Below, piece after piece: positions 49,836 through 59,457 of a stretch of DNA of 64,000 nt (position 1 is its first letter; each line of letters starts with the position of its first letter). The translations under genes and the position numbers were made by a program. The notes under the pieces are model-generated. The model saw only the letters and a program-made list of their open reading frames with translations, was not told the origin of the DNA and made no database searches. Source of the stretch: Desulfoarculaceae bacterium (lineage in GTDB: Bacteria; Desulfobacterota; Desulfobulbia; Desulfobulbales; Desulfocapsaceae); assembly GCA_019429465.1 (NCBI GenBank), contig JAHYIV010000002.1:62001-126000 (forward strand), in the 5' to 3' direction.

Positions 49836-50540
49836 TTATTTAACTGCAGCCCTGGCATCAAGTGGATCTACCTTAAATCCCGGCCCCATAGTTGAAGAAA
49901 CAGTTATTGATTTAATATAAATCCCTTTACTTGTAGAAGGCTTCAACTGAATAATTTTTTCTATAAAGGCCTTAGTATTATCCATCAGCTTAGTATCACC
50001 AAAAGATATCTTACCAAGTCCGGCATGAACTATTCCAGCCTTATCAACACGGAAGTCTACCTTGCCGCTTTTAATCTCTTTGACAATATTGGCCACATCA
50101 AAGGTAACGGTCCCAAGCTTGGCATTAGGCATCAGATTTCTAGGTCCAAGTACACGCCCTATTTTACCAACTGTTCCCATCATATCTGGAGTTGCTACTG
50201 TTTTATCAAACTCAAGCCAACCACCTTGAATTTTGGCCACAAGCTCATCGGAACCGACATAATCGGCACCGGCCTCTCTTGCCTCAATCTCTTTCTCGCC
50301 CTTAGCAAAAACAAGTACTCGAGTAACTTTACCCGTACCATGAGGCAAGACAACCGAAGAACGGACCATCTGGTCTGCATGCCGGGGATCAACACCCAAT
50401 TTTATTGCAACATCAAAGGTTTCATCAAATTTTACATAACTGCTTTGAACAACACTCTTCACTGCTTCCTCTAGGGTCATCAACAGTGAACGGTCAAGAC
50501 CTTCTATCTTGTTTCTATAAAGTTTTCCGTATTTCGGCAT
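49836..50540 (-). CDS. rplA: Ribosomal protein L1
   Basis: L1-stalk protein that moves with E-site tRNA; represses the rplKA mRNA in E. coli. From ATG 50540 (AGGAGG 7 nt upstream) the 234-residue protein begins [14 protein letters not shown] and shows [44 protein letters not shown] and [11 protein letters not shown]. The track extension MMSRRPN covers the ribosome site. Confidence 0.97.
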   Translation of the reverse strand: MPKYGKLYRNKIEGLDRSLLMTLEEAVKSVVQSSYVKFDETFDVAIKLGVDPRHADQMVRSSVVLPHGTGKVTRVLVFAKGEKEIEAREAGADYVGSDELVAKIQGGWLEFDKTVATPDMMGTVGKIGRVLGPRNLMPNAKLGTVTFDVANIVKEIKSGKVDFRVDKAGIVHAGLGKISFGDTKLMDNTKAFIEKIIQLKPSTSKGIYIKSITVSSTMGPGFKVDPLDARAAVK

Positions 50541-50618
50541 ATTGGGCCTCCTACTCATCAAGCAGGTAATATATTTCTATCCGCTCGAACTGTAGTAAAA
50601 AAATTAATTAAAAGTATA

Positions 50619-51044
50619 TCAACCGACGACAGTAATTCCAATACTACGAGCTGTTCCGGCAATAATGCGCATGGCCTTGTCGATATCATAGGCATTTAAA
50701 TCTGGCAATTTAATCTCAGCAATTTCGCGAATCTGCTGATTGCTTATTTCAGCAACACGATCAACCTTGGGGTTACTCGATCCTTTTTTCAAACCCGCAG
50801 CCTTCAACAAAAGTACCGACGCAGGTGGAGTCTTGGTAATGTAGGTAAAGGATCTATCCTGAAAAACAGTGATAACAACAGGCACCACCGTATCACCCAT
50901 CGATTGGGTTTTGGCATTAAAGTCCTTGCAGAACTCCATGATATTCACACCATGCTGACCCAATGCCGGACCGATTGGTGGTGAAGGATTTGCTTTACCT
51001 GCAGCAACCTGCAATTTAATATATGCCGTTATTTTCTTGGCCAT
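50619..51044 (-). CDS. rplK: Ribosomal protein L11
   Basis: GTPase-centre protein required for RelA activation and the target of thiopeptides. 141 residues: [54 protein letters not shown], and the end [17 protein letters not shown]. 78 nt before rplA, 134 nt after nusG. Confidence 0.98.
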   Translation of the reverse strand: MAKKITAYIKLQVAAGKANPSPPIGPALGQHGVNIMEFCKDFNAKTQSMGDTVVPVVITVFQDRSFTYITKTPPASVLLLKAAGLKKGSSNPKVDRVAEISNQQIREIAEIKLPDLNAYDIDKAMRIIAGTARSIGITVVG

Positions 51045-51178
51045 TATTTACTCCCACTGTTCCTAGGTATATTTTTTACTCAACGGGTAACCCGCTAGAA
51101 GATTCAAACAAGCTCAAACCACTATTCTTTTTAAAAGAGATAAGACACCAACTTACCGTTATCTAATGATAAATAAAA

Positions 51179-51712
51179 TTAACTATTTGTTACCTGCATA
51201 TATTCCAATTCAACCGGGGTCTCCCTGCCAAAGATAGAGACCATAACCCTGACCCTGCCTTTTTCTGGAAAAACTTCATCCACTACACCTTGAAAATTAG
51301 CAAAAGGTCCGTCTGTCACCCTGACAACTTCACCAACCTCAAAAATAACCTTTGGTCGTGGAGACTCCGACCCATCATGAATACGGCCGATAATCTTGGC
51401 TGCGTCTTCATCGGGAAGAGGCAAAGGATGCAAATCATCGCCGACAAAACCTACAACCCGTGGCATATTTTCATGTAGTGTATGCCAGGTAGAATCGTTT
51501 AACTCCATCGAAATAAGGATATATCCCGGAAAAAATTTCCGTGAAGAAGTCTTCCTGACACCCTTAATCATTTCAACTACCTGCTCGGTAGGAACAAGAA
51601 TATCGCCAAAAGAATCTTCAAGGCCGTCATTCCTTATCCTCTCTTCAAGGGTTGCCTTGACCTTATCTTCAAAGCCGGAATGAACCTGCAAAATGTACCA
51701 ATGTCTTGCCAT
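51179..51712 (-). CDS. nusG: Transcription termination/antitermination factor NusG
   Basis: Processivity factor binding the RNA polymerase clamp and linking to Rho or S10. 177 residues: WYILQVHSGFEDKVKATLEERI and RKFFPGYILISMELNDSTWHTL in the NGN domain, and a C-terminal KOW domain RVTDGPFANFQGVVDEVFPEKGRVRVMVSIFGRETPVELEY. Downstream of secE by 70 nt, the classic secE-nusG pair. Confidence 0.97.
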   Translation of the reverse strand: MARHWYILQVHSGFEDKVKATLEERIRNDGLEDSFGDILVPTEQVVEMIKGVRKTSSRKFFPGYILISMELNDSTWHTLHENMPRVVGFVGDDLHPLPLPDEDAAKIIGRIHDGSESPRPKVIFEVGEVVRVTDGPFANFQGVVDEVFPEKGRVRVMVSIFGRETPVELEYMQVTNS

Positions 51713-51782
51713 GAATAAGCTTTTTTATCTGTTAAGGGTTTAGGTGAATAGAGACAGACTCAGTGCTCTTCGGAGCAGGATA

Positions 51783-52049
51783 TTAATTCAAAAAGAAGGA
51801 CACTACTTTTCCGAGTAAAAGATCTACTGTTCCAAGATAAATAGCCATGATAGTTGACAAAACTATGACAACAGTCGTGAGCCCCAGAGTTACCTTTCTT
51901 TCCGGCCAAACAATTTTACTTGCTTCGACCCTGACTTCATTAATAAATTTCTTAATTTGAGCCGGTGAAAAGTCCCCTGACTCTTCAGCACTTCCCTTTA
52001 AGTCTTTGACAGGTTTTGATTTATTTATCATCGTCGTAGCAATACCCAT
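51783..52049 (-). CDS. secE: Protein translocase subunit SecE
   Basis: Single-span stabiliser of the SecY channel. 88 residues: IKKFINEVRVEASKIVWPERKVTLGLTTVVIVLSTIMAIYLGTVDLLLG; the amphipathic helix with VxWPxRxE/K-type motif precedes one membrane helix. The start is uncertain: ATG 52049 or the ATG six codons later (52031); neither has a strong ribosome site. It follows tRNA-Trp by about 70 nt. Confidence 0.94.
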   Translation of the reverse strand: MGIATTMINKSKPVKDLKGSAEESGDFSPAQIKKFINEVRVEASKIVWPERKVTLGLTTVVIVLSTIMAIYLGTVDLLLGKVVSFFLN

Positions 52050-52120
52050 CTTTGGCGAAAAAACTTGCCAAAAAAAAATCCTTTAGTTACTCACCGTTAA
52101 CAACGTATCGTACACTTAAA

Positions 52121-52196
52121 TGGCAGGCCAGGAGGGACTCGAACCCCCAACATCCGGATTTGGAGTCCGGCGCTCTACCATTAGAGCTACTGGCCT
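52121..52196 (-). tRNA. trnW: tRNA-Trp (anticodon CCA), CCA end encoded
   Basis: Cloverleaf on the minus strand: acceptor AGGCCAG/CTGGCCT, D-arm GCTC..GAGC, anticodon stem CCGGA/TCCGG around CTCCAAA (anticodon CCA), T-loop TTCGAGT, discriminator G and encoded CCA. It is placed between rpmG and secE, as in many bacteria. Confidence 0.95.
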
Positions 52197-52208
52197 ACGA
52201 CCTTCTCA

Positions 52209-52358
52209 TTACTTGGTCTCTTTATGGGGAGTATGCGCCCTGCAGAATGAACAGAATTTCTTCAGTTCAAGTTTGTTTGGCGTACTTTTTTTATTCTTGG
52301 TCGTCGTATAATTACGTCGTTTGCATGTTCCACATGCAAGTGTAACAATATCTCTCAT
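52209..52358 (-). CDS. rpmG: Ribosomal protein L33, zinc-binding form (below ORF-track cutoff)
   Basis: The reverse complement of 52358..52209 encodes 49 residues: [20 protein letters not shown]...[21 protein letters not shown]. Two CxxC pairs make it the zinc-binding (C+) form. The lineage order tufB-rpmG-tRNA-Trp-secE is common. A plus-strand ORF here is spurious. Confidence 0.96.
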   Translation of the reverse strand: MRDIVTLACGTCKRRNYTTTKNKKSTPNKLELKKFCSFCRAHTPHKETK

Positions 52359-52424
52359 TACCTTTCCATCCAATAGAAAAAAAGCACTCTGCCCTCAACC
52401 AGGCACAGTGCTTAAAATTAAAAT

Positions 52425-53615
52425 TTAAGCAATAATTTCACTGACAACACCGGCACCAACAGTCCGACCACCCTCACGGATAGCAAACCGAAGACCCACG
52501 TCCATAGCGATAGGGGTAATCAACTCTCCAACAACAGAAACATTATCCCCGGGCATTACCATCTCGGTTCCCTCAGGGAGGGTCACAATACCGGTCACAT
52601 CTGTTGTTCTGAAATAAAACTGGGGCCGATACCCATTAAAGAATGGGGTATGGCGACCACCTTCTTCCTTACCAAGAATATAGCATTCCGCCTTAAATTT
52701 TGTATGTGGTGTAATGGTACCTGGCTTTGCCAGGACTTGACCACGTTGGATGTCTTCACGTTTGGTTCCACGCAGCAGTACTCCAACATTGTCACCTGCC
52801 TGGCCCTCATCAAGGATCTTTCGGAACATCTCAACACCCGTGACAGTAGTCTTGACAGTATCAGTAATACCAACAATAGCAACCTCATCACCAACATGGA
52901 CGATACCACGCTCAATACGTCCAGTGGCGACTGTTCCACGACCTGAAATAGAGAAGACGTCCTCAACAGGCATCAAGAAAGGCATATCAACATCGCGCTT
53001 TGGTTCCGGGACATAGGTGTCGATTGCCTCCACCAAATCCCATATACACTTGGCAGCCTCGGGGTCATCTGGGTTCTCAAGGGCCTTGAGGGCCGAACCA
53101 TGGATAATCGGCACATCGTCTCCCGGGAAATCATACTTATCAAGAAGCTCACGCAGCTCCATCTCTACCAGCTCGATCAGTTCAGGATCATCAACCATGT
53201 CACATTTATTCAAAAAAACCACGATACAGGGAACACCAACCTGACGGGCAAGAAGGATATGCTCACGAGTCTGAGGCATGGCTCCATCGTTGGCACCGAC
53301 AACCAGGATCGCGCCATCCATCTGGGCCGCACCGGTAATCATGTTCTTTATATAATCAGCATGGCCCGGACAATCGACATGGGCATAATGACGATTGGCA
53401 GTCTCATACTCCACATGAGCAGTGGCAATGGTAATACCACGCTCTTTTTCTTCCGGAGCCTTGTCAATATCACTGAAATCAGTAAATTTTGCCAAACCTT
53501 TTGTTGAAAGTACTCGGGTTATCGCAGCGGTCAGGGTTGTTTTACCATGATCAATATGACCGATGGTTCCCACATTTACATGTGGTTTCTTCCTATCAAA
53601 TTTTTCTTTTGCCAT
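52425..53615 (-). CDS. tufB: Elongation factor Tu, copy 2
   Basis: Same 396-residue protein as tufA; the coding sequences differ only at 53499 (T, versus C at 36579), a silent AAA/AAG Lys codon. The track start at 53705 runs through the upstream spacer and tRNA gene; ATG 53615 with GGGAGG upstream is the real start. It stands in the thrU-tyrU-glyT-thrT-tufB type arrangement (four tRNAs then tuf) and is followed by rpmG. The identity stops at the stop codon and start codon: flanks share nothing. Confidence 0.98.
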   Translation of the reverse strand: MAKEKFDRKKPHVNVGTIGHIDHGKTTLTAAITRVLSTKGLAKFTDFSDIDKAPEEKERGITIATAHVEYETANRHYAHVDCPGHADYIKNMITGAAQMDGAILVVGANDGAMPQTREHILLARQVGVPCIVVFLNKCDMVDDPELIELVEMELRELLDKYDFPGDDVPIIHGSALKALENPDDPEAAKCIWDLVEAIDTYVPEPKRDVDMPFLMPVEDVFSISGRGTVATGRIERGIVHVGDEVAIVGITDTVKTTVTGVEMFRKILDEGQAGDNVGVLLRGTKREDIQRGQVLAKPGTITPHTKFKAECYILGKEEGGRHTPFFNGYRPQFYFRTTDVTGIVTLPEGTEMVMPGDNVSVVGELITPIAMDVGLRFAIREGGRTVGAGVVSEIIA

Positions 53616-53660
53616 AGTCGTCGCCTCCCTGTCCATAAACTTATTTAAAAAAAATAAAAC

Positions 53661-53736
<76 letters not shown>

Positions 53737-53762
53737 CCTATCCGTACAAACTAAAAAATCGC

Positions 53763-53838
53763 TGGAGCGGGAAACGAGACTCGAACTCGCAACCCTCAGC
53801 TTGGAAGGCTGATGCTCTACCAATTGAGCTATTCCCGC
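53763..53838 (-). tRNA. trnG: tRNA-Gly (anticodon TCC), CCA end encoded
   Basis: Minus strand: acceptor GCGGGAA/TTCCCGC, D-arm GCTCAATTGGTAGAGC, anticodon stem TCAGC/GCTGA around CTTCCAA (TCC), T-loop TTCGAGT, encoded CCA. Confidence 0.95.
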
Positions 53839-53869
53839 CTAGCACATAAAACACTTAACGATTAAGAAA

Positions 53870-53954
53870 TGGTGGAGGGGGGAGGATTCGAACCTCCGAA
53901 GGCGCTGCCGACAGATTTACAGTCTGTTCCCTTTAACCACTCGGGAACCCCTCC
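53870..53954 (-). tRNA. trnY: tRNA-Tyr (anticodon GTA), CCA end encoded
   Basis: Minus strand, 85 nt including CCA, with a long variable arm (class II). Acceptor GGAGGGG paired with the 3' CCCCTCC side; anticodon stem CAGA/TCTG around CTGTAAA (GTA); T-loop TTCGAAT. Confidence 0.95.
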
Positions 53955-54002
53955 ATTCACAATACATCTCTCAAAACACTTACAGCACATTTTTTCTACA
54001 GC

Positions 54003-54077
54003 TGGAGCTGGCGATGGGATTTGAACCCGCAACCTGCTGATTACAAATCAGCTGCTCTGCCGTTGAGCTACGCCAGC
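54003..54077 (-). tRNA. trnT: tRNA-Thr (anticodon TGT), CCA end encoded
   Basis: Minus strand: acceptor GCTGGCG/CGCCAGC, D-arm GCTCAACGGCAGAGC, anticodon stem CTGA/TCAG around TTTGTAA (TGT), T-loop TTCAAAT, encoded CCA. First gene of the tRNA-tufB unit. Confidence 0.95.
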
Positions 54078-54091
54078 ATATAAAAAAAAAC

Positions 54092-54120
54092 ATCTTACCT
54101 ACTATAATCGAGTAAAGCAA
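54092..54120 (-). promoter_or_regulatory. Possible sigma70-type promoter of the tRNA-tufB unit
   Basis: Minus strand TTGCTT (54120-54115), 17-nt spacer, TAAGAT (54097-54092), about 14 nt before the first tRNA. Both hexamers deviate from consensus; placement just after the qmoC terminator is reasonable. Confidence 0.35.
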
Positions 54121-54178
54121 TCTTTTTTTTATTTATATTTTTCTATCTCTCTGTATAAAAAAACAGTCAGGAAAAGAC

Positions 54179-54213
54179 AAAAAAAAGGCCATGCCAAAAT
54201 GACACGGCCTTTA
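54179..54213 (-). terminator. Rho-independent terminator of the qmo unit
   Basis: Minus strand AAAGGCC...GGCCTTTTTTT with partly paired interior (GTGTC/GCAT) and loop; stem of seven perfect pairs followed by a T-run. It lies about 30 nt after the qmoC stop. Confidence 0.85.
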
Positions 54214-54242
54214 ATGAAAGGAAACCACTCATTAATATTGAG

Positions 54243-55448
54243 TTACATATCAGCAGAGTTTGTTCCAAAGGCACTATCTCTATATTTCTCGAATGCCATG
54301 GCAAAAGTCCGATAGACTAAATGGGCAAACTTGGTATAAGGCATATACATAAAAAGCATCGTTACGGCCACGAGGTGGACAAAATAAAGAACATAGCCTG
54401 GACCGGGCAGTCCTGACCAGCGAGCAATTTCTGCCAAGAGTCCGCTCACACCAACAACCATAATTTCCCAGATCAAAAACCAGTCATAAAAGGTAGATGT
54501 CAGACTTTTTTCCGCTTCTTTTCTGGCACGATTCATCCACAGGATGCCGATACCAACAATCATGGCAACGGCAGAGACATTGGCAAGAATCTTGACCGGG
54601 TTCCAGACCGACATCGGGCCATGCAAAAAACTCAGCGCCGGCATGAGGGCAAGTACATCATTCGCCAGTGCTGACCAGGCAGTAACAATAAAAAGACCGA
54701 TAAAGGCAAGCATCAGAGGCAGATGCCCCTGTACCCGATCATTATTATCATTACACTTTCTAAGCCGAGTATGCTGCACTATTTCCTGGACAGACGGCCA
54801 GAGAAACTCTTTAATAAAAGAGCCGGCAGAAGGCCGAAAAGCATTTTTCAGGCCAGCGTTTTCTGCCATTCCTTTCCACATTTTCGATACGCCTTTATAA
54901 GAGGCAACAACAGCTAAACCGGCCGCCCCAAGCATAATCACGTCGATAAAAAAGACATTTTTACTCAACCAGTAAAAATCCCAATGGCCAAAGAAGCGTT
55001 GATAACCATAGGTGGAAAAATCAGCCACTGAAGGAATAGAAAGCCCGCCGGAGATCAGCCATAAAACAAAAATGATCACCGAAGGGATTGCGATAAGCAT
55101 AGGCAAACCCTTTGAACTTGATGCCAGTTTGGCAAGCCCTGACGGCCAGCCATAAAAGGTATAGGCATATGCCCTGATAGCGCCAAGGACGTGGCTGGGT
55201 TTAGCACCGCGTGGACAATAAACAGTACAATCGCCACAATCATGACAGAGAAAAATATCAGGATCAGCAACGAGTTTATCCTTCAGTCCCCACTGGGCCC
55301 AGACCATCTCTTTGCGCGGAAATGGTTTCGTATCAGTAGAAAGCTGACAGACTACCGAGCAGGTTGCACACTGATAACATTTCTTCAGTGTATCACCACC
55401 GGCACTTTTAAGATGTTTAATAAATTCTAAATCCGGTTGAACATTCAT
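54243..55448 (-). CDS. qmoC: QmoC, membrane subunit of the quinone-interacting oxidoreductase
   Basis: Membrane-anchored subunit thought to take electrons from the quinol pool to QmoB/QmoA and on to APS reductase. From ATG 55448 it has 401 residues. The N-terminal HdrC-like part has two ferredoxin-type motifs, CYQCATCSVVC and CHDCGDCTVYCPRG (about residues 23-85), each followed by conserved basic residues. The rest is a roughly six-helix membrane part with His residues in the predicted helices (FVHLVAV...KFAHLVYR), fitting the heme b-type NarI-like module of this family. AGGAGG abuts an earlier ATG (55457), so the ATG 9 nt on is chosen. Separated from qmoB by a hairpin. Confidence 0.94.
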   Translation of the reverse strand: MNVQPDLEFIKHLKSAGGDTLKKCYQCATCSVVCQLSTDTKPFPRKEMVWAQWGLKDKLVADPDIFLCHDCGDCTVYCPRGAKPSHVLGAIRAYAYTFYGWPSGLAKLASSSKGLPMLIAIPSVIIFVLWLISGGLSIPSVADFSTYGYQRFFGHWDFYWLSKNVFFIDVIMLGAAGLAVVASYKGVSKMWKGMAENAGLKNAFRPSAGSFIKEFLWPSVQEIVQHTRLRKCNDNNDRVQGHLPLMLAFIGLFIVTAWSALANDVLALMPALSFLHGPMSVWNPVKILANVSAVAMIVGIGILWMNRARKEAEKSLTSTFYDWFLIWEIMVVGVSGLLAEIARWSGLPGPGYVLYFVHLVAVTMLFMYMPYTKFAHLVYRTFAMAFEKYRDSAFGTNSADM

Positions 55449-55531
55449 CCTTCTCATCCTCCTGTTATATTAACAAATCTTTTGTCTGAGACTGGTAAAG
55501 AGCCAAAAATCTCTTCAATCAAGAGAAAAAT

Positions 55532-55575
55532 GATAGTGGCGTCCTTTTTTTATACAAGAAAGGGACGCCACTATC
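55532..55575. repeat. 13-bp hairpin between qmoB and qmoC
   Basis: GATAGTGGCGTCC (55532-55544) pairs perfectly with GGACGCCACTATC (55563-55575). On the minus strand the sequence after it is ATTTTTCTC, a weak T-tract, and a second small stem (CTCTT/AAGAG followed by ATTTTT, 55509-55525) is just downstream. It may reduce qmoC relative to qmoA/B by partial termination or stabilise the upstream mRNA end. Confidence 0.7.
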
Positions 55576-55589
55576 TACTCAAAACAGGA

Positions 55590-57854
55590 CTAGAAACCCT
55601 TAAATGGGTTAGGACCAAGTTCAACAATCTCATCAACAAAGTCATTGATGAGTTTGGGGATGGTATCATAGTCGGTAATTGAAACCTGATCAGAACGTAC
55701 ACGCTCAGGCTCAAGTCCGAGGGTGGAGAGGGAATCGCCTATGTTTTCCATACGCTTACTGGCAATCTCAGAGCCCTTGACAAAATGGCATTGATAATCG
55801 TCACCATATTTACAGCCAAGAAGCATGGCGCCGTCCATACCGGCAGAGAGCAAGTCACGGACCCAGGACATATTCACAGAGCCAAGACAGCGAACAGGCA
55901 CGACACGGACCATATGATTCAGTTTGTTGCGCCTCATACCAGCCATATCCAAGGCAGGATAGGCATCATTCTCACAGGCAAAGATGACAATACGTAATTT
56001 ATCTTCATCATCTTCAGGGACATCTATGGCCTTAAGCATGGAACCTATGAGATCGATATTATAATCCTTGAAACCGATAATACGCTCAGGGCAGGCTCCC
56101 ATACAGGTACCGCATCGACGGCAACGCGTTGGATTCGGTAATGGAGTACCCTTGGCATCATCATCAAGGGCACCAAACGGACACTCCTCCGTACAACGCT
56201 TACACTGGGTACAACGTTGCATAAAGAATTCTGGATAGGTCTTATCACCTGAACGTGGATGAACCGACACACCGCGATCGGCAGACTCAATACACTGAAT
56301 CGCCTTCAATGCGGCACCTGTGGCATCATCAATGGTCTCTTCCATGTTCATGGCCTTGCGCACACCGCCACAGGTATAAACACCGGTACGACGGGTCTCG
56401 TACGGAAAGCAGATAAAATGAGAATCGGCATAGCCATCAAAAAGGCCAAGATCCAGGAAAGCCGGTCCTTGACGATAGGCCAGATTAATTGAACTCTCAA
56501 ATTTTGTCGTTGGCACCATACCGGCGGCCAGGACCACCAGATCAACATCAAGATTCAGATCTTCACCAAGCAGGGTATCTTTCGCGGTTACCGTACAGCC
56601 ATTGCCGGCAGCCACAACCCCGGTCACCGCTGCCTTGGTCAGAAAGATCCCGTCATCCTGCTGAATCCCCTTGTAAAACAGCTCCATATGACCTGGAGTG
56701 CGCATGTGCTGATAGAGGATATAGGCCTTGGCATCGCTGTTATTCTCGCGCACATATTTGGCCTGCTTGAGGGCAACCATGGAGGTTACAGAGTTACAAT
56801 AGGGAAAATCCTGATCATGCTCTTCACCACCCGGGCTCATGATAAAGGCAACGGAATTAATGCCGGAGAGTTTGTTCTCCTTGGCCATCTTCTCGAACTG
56901 GGCGTTGGTGACTACCTTCTCATTCACTCCATAGCCAAGATGGGTAAACTCAGAAACGTCAGCCGGCACCCAACCGGTGGCCAGGACAACCGCACCAAAT
57001 TTTTGGGCATCGGGATTTCCCTCAGCATACGGCTTCAGGCCGAGATTGGGATCTTCCAACTGACCCTTGCTGATTAGGTCCTGCTCATCAACACCGACCT
57101 TGGCTGGCGCATCCCACTCTGTTTTTGTGCCGGCAGCCTTGAGAGTCACCCCAAAGTCGCCAGGAGCTCCACCAATACGGGCAACCTCGGTATCGGTCTT
57201 GACCGTAATGTTGGCATCCGCTTCAACCGCGGCAACCATTGTAGCGATGGAGTTTGGCTCAAGCTCGGTATAAGGAAGTTTTGTTGGAAACTGCTTGGCC
57301 CAGCCGAGGGCCTTGCCGCCGAGTTTATCAGTCTTCTCGATAATCGTTACCTTGCTTCCAGCCTTTGAGGCCTCAAGGGCCGCGGTCATGCCGGCGATAC
57401 CACCACCCATCACCAGGATCTCCTTGTTCAGGGTATCCATCTGAAATGGTTCAGGCAGTTCGGTCTTTTTGGCACGGGCACAGGCCATACGAATATAGTC
57501 GCTGGCCGTTTCTTGCAACCACTCCTTATGTGCGTCCTCTTTTCCTTCCTCAGCAACGCCGGCTGACCAGATCACCTGCTCACGCAGATTCGCACGGACA
57601 GTGATCTTGTCGTCACCAAAGTTAAATTCATTCTGCATGACCCGGGGAGAACAGGCACAGATCGTTGCCACATTTACCCCGTTTTCAGTCATGTCATTTT
57701 CAATAAGTGCTCGTCCATCTGCACCACAGAGATATGAATGATCCTTGCAGTCCATGGACAACTCACTGGTAAGCAGCGTTTTCAGCCCTTCAATATCGAG
57801 GGCTTCGCCGATGCCGCAACCTGTACATATATAGGCACAATATTTTTTATCCAT
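55590..57854 (-). CDS. qmoB: QmoB, FAD/iron-sulfur HdrA-like subunit with MvhD-like C terminus
   Basis: Cytoplasmic-face subunit of the Qmo complex. 754 residues, in order: N-terminal CTGCGIGEAL and TICACSPR (HdrA-like), FAD-binding VMGGGIAGMTAALEASKAG (about residue 148), a central pyridine-nucleotide-disulfide-oxidoreductase-like fold, two 4Fe-4S ferredoxin motifs CTQCKRCTEECP and CRRCGTCMGACP (about 570-610), and a C-terminal domain FACENDAYPALDMAGM...VRCLGSVNMSWVRDLLSAGMDGAMLLGCKYGDDYQCHF resembling MvhD/HdrD delta subunits. The whole matches the known QmoB architecture. 3 nt after qmoA, so translated together. Confidence 0.95.
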   Translation of the reverse strand: MDKKYCAYICTGCGIGEALDIEGLKTLLTSELSMDCKDHSYLCGADGRALIENDMTENGVNVATICACSPRVMQNEFNFGDDKITVRANLREQVIWSAGVAEEGKEDAHKEWLQETASDYIRMACARAKKTELPEPFQMDTLNKEILVMGGGIAGMTAALEASKAGSKVTIIEKTDKLGGKALGWAKQFPTKLPYTELEPNSIATMVAAVEADANITVKTDTEVARIGGAPGDFGVTLKAAGTKTEWDAPAKVGVDEQDLISKGQLEDPNLGLKPYAEGNPDAQKFGAVVLATGWVPADVSEFTHLGYGVNEKVVTNAQFEKMAKENKLSGINSVAFIMSPGGEEHDQDFPYCNSVTSMVALKQAKYVRENNSDAKAYILYQHMRTPGHMELFYKGIQQDDGIFLTKAAVTGVVAAGNGCTVTAKDTLLGEDLNLDVDLVVLAAGMVPTTKFESSINLAYRQGPAFLDLGLFDGYADSHFICFPYETRRTGVYTCGGVRKAMNMEETIDDATGAALKAIQCIESADRGVSVHPRSGDKTYPEFFMQRCTQCKRCTEECPFGALDDDAKGTPLPNPTRCRRCGTCMGACPERIIGFKDYNIDLIGSMLKAIDVPEDDEDKLRIVIFACENDAYPALDMAGMRRNKLNHMVRVVPVRCLGSVNMSWVRDLLSAGMDGAMLLGCKYGDDYQCHFVKGSEIASKRMENIGDSLSTLGLEPERVRSDQVSITDYDTIPKLINDFVDEIVELGPNPFKGF

Positions 57855-57857
57855 TGA

Positions 57858-59120
57858 TTACGACCTCCTGGAAACCTGAATTGCCTTTAAGGCAGCAGCA
57901 GTAGATGACTGGTTAGTGGTGACAACATCAGCGGCCTTACGAGCACAGCCAGCTGCAATCATACCCTTTTCTGAATCAGAGATGATAAAACCACTGTTAT
58001 CGATGGCCAGGGCAACAGGTGAGCCCTGCACAGCCAGAGAAGGCTGCATCCCGGTTGCCAGAACTGCCATGTCAACTTTCTGTCTAATTTTCTCACCTGT
58101 CACCGCATTTTCAGCGACAACGGTAACTCCACCATCTGCTTCAGGGATAATCTCTGCGACCTTTCCCTTGATGAAGGTCGAATTCGGATCGTCCATCAGC
58201 TTCTCACGGAATTTCTCATATTTCCCGGGCGTCCTCAGATCGATATAGAAGACATAGATCTTGGCCTCAGGATAGCGCTCGCGAATATAGGTCATCTGCT
58301 TGAATGTGGCCATGCAGCAGACATAGGAACAGTACTCCAGGTGATTCTCGTCCCTTGAACCAGCACACTGAACAAAGGCAAAGGACTCGGGCTCCTTGCC
58401 ATCTCCTGGGCGGATAATGGCGCCATCGGTTGGACCGCCGGGAGCTGCCATCCGCTCGATCATCATATTGGTGACAATGGCCTGAGACTGTCCAAATTTC
58501 AGGTTATCCATTTTGGTTGGATCATAAGGGGTCCAGCCAGTCGCCCAGATAATGGCCGCAACTTTGATGACCTTGGTCTCCAACTGCATATCCAGATCAA
58601 CAGCATTATACTTGCAGGCAGCTTTTACAGCTGCAGCACCGGCTGCGGACAGGGCCGCCTTGTTAATCACATAACGACGCGGGAAGGCCATCTCATGAGG
58701 GAGATAGGCAGCCTTGCTCTTATTCATGCCGAAGTTGAATTCGTTATCAATCTCATCCGGACAGGCGATGGTACATTCGCCACAGGCAGTGCAATTGGCG
58801 TTGACATAACGTGGCGCTGTTTCCAATGTCACTTCATAATTCCCGGGGCCACCCGTTACCGACTTTACGGTGGTCAAGGTATAAGGCCGAATCCTGCGAT
58901 TATCCTTTACCCGTTTAAAGTTGATCTCAAGTCCACAGCTTGGTGGACACAGCTTGGGAAAATATTGGTTAAGCTGTGCTACCCGACCACCGAAGTAGGC
59001 GTTCTTTTCGACCAGAAAAACATCATTACCGACTTCAGCGGCCTCAAGGGCCGATGTCAGCCCGCTGATACCACCGCCTACGACCAAAATTGCACCTGAG
59101 GTGCCTTGCTCGTCAGTCAT
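57858..59120 (-). CDS. qmoA: QmoA, FAD-binding HdrA-like subunit
   Basis: Soluble subunit of the Qmo complex that probably contacts AprBA. 420 residues: LVVGGGISGLTSALEAAEVG (FAD site) at the N terminus, CPPSCG, then a complete ferredoxin-type motif CTACGECTIACP (about 109-120), a second Cys cluster CSYVCCMATFKQ, and a C-terminal FAD-binding IAAGCARKAADV. Such HdrA-like subunits are typical of sulfate reducers. GGAGG precedes the ATG. It is separated from aprA by a 337-nt gap with a terminator, so it may have its own promoter there. Confidence 0.95.
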   Translation of the reverse strand: MTDEQGTSGAILVVGGGISGLTSALEAAEVGNDVFLVEKNAYFGGRVAQLNQYFPKLCPPSCGLEINFKRVKDNRRIRPYTLTTVKSVTGGPGNYEVTLETAPRYVNANCTACGECTIACPDEIDNEFNFGMNKSKAAYLPHEMAFPRRYVINKAALSAAGAAAVKAACKYNAVDLDMQLETKVIKVAAIIWATGWTPYDPTKMDNLKFGQSQAIVTNMMIERMAAPGGPTDGAIIRPGDGKEPESFAFVQCAGSRDENHLEYCSYVCCMATFKQMTYIRERYPEAKIYVFYIDLRTPGKYEKFREKLMDDPNSTFIKGKVAEIIPEADGGVTVVAENAVTGEKIRQKVDMAVLATGMQPSLAVQGSPVALAIDNSGFIISDSEKGMIAAGCARKAADVVTTNQSSTAAALKAIQVSRRS

Positions 59121-59385
59121 ACCATTCCTCCATTAATACTCTTAATATTTACTTTGAAGGTCTTTCTGCCCTGCTCACATCAGTGTGCATAAAAACACCA
59201 AAGACATCAATTCCTGACCAACTCCATCATCTCCTACAATCTTCCTACTCAGCTAACTAACTTAAGAGAAAACAAAAAGTTCCACTGAAAAATACGAAAA
59301 AATTATTCAAAGCATCTCTCTTTTGTAACTCATCCACATCAAAGGGGCACAAAATACCTTTGACCCGAATCAATCACAATACATA

Positions 59386-59428
59386 GAAAAAATCTCCAGG
59401 AATCCGAAGACTCCTGGAGATTTTTTTT
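59386..59428 (-). terminator. Rho-independent terminator after aprA
   Basis: Minus strand AAATCTCCAGGA-loop-TCCTGGAGATTT with at least six T after it and A-tract before it; the stem is perfect for 12 pairs. It stands about 30 nt after the aprA stop, so qmoABC is likely to be transcribed partly or wholly from another promoter. The remaining gap 59121-59385 has no ORF; TTGTGA-17-TATTTT around 59340-59375 is a weak promoter candidate only. Confidence 0.93.
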
Positions 59429-59457
59429 ATTCCATCATGAAACCAGGTTCTAAAATC

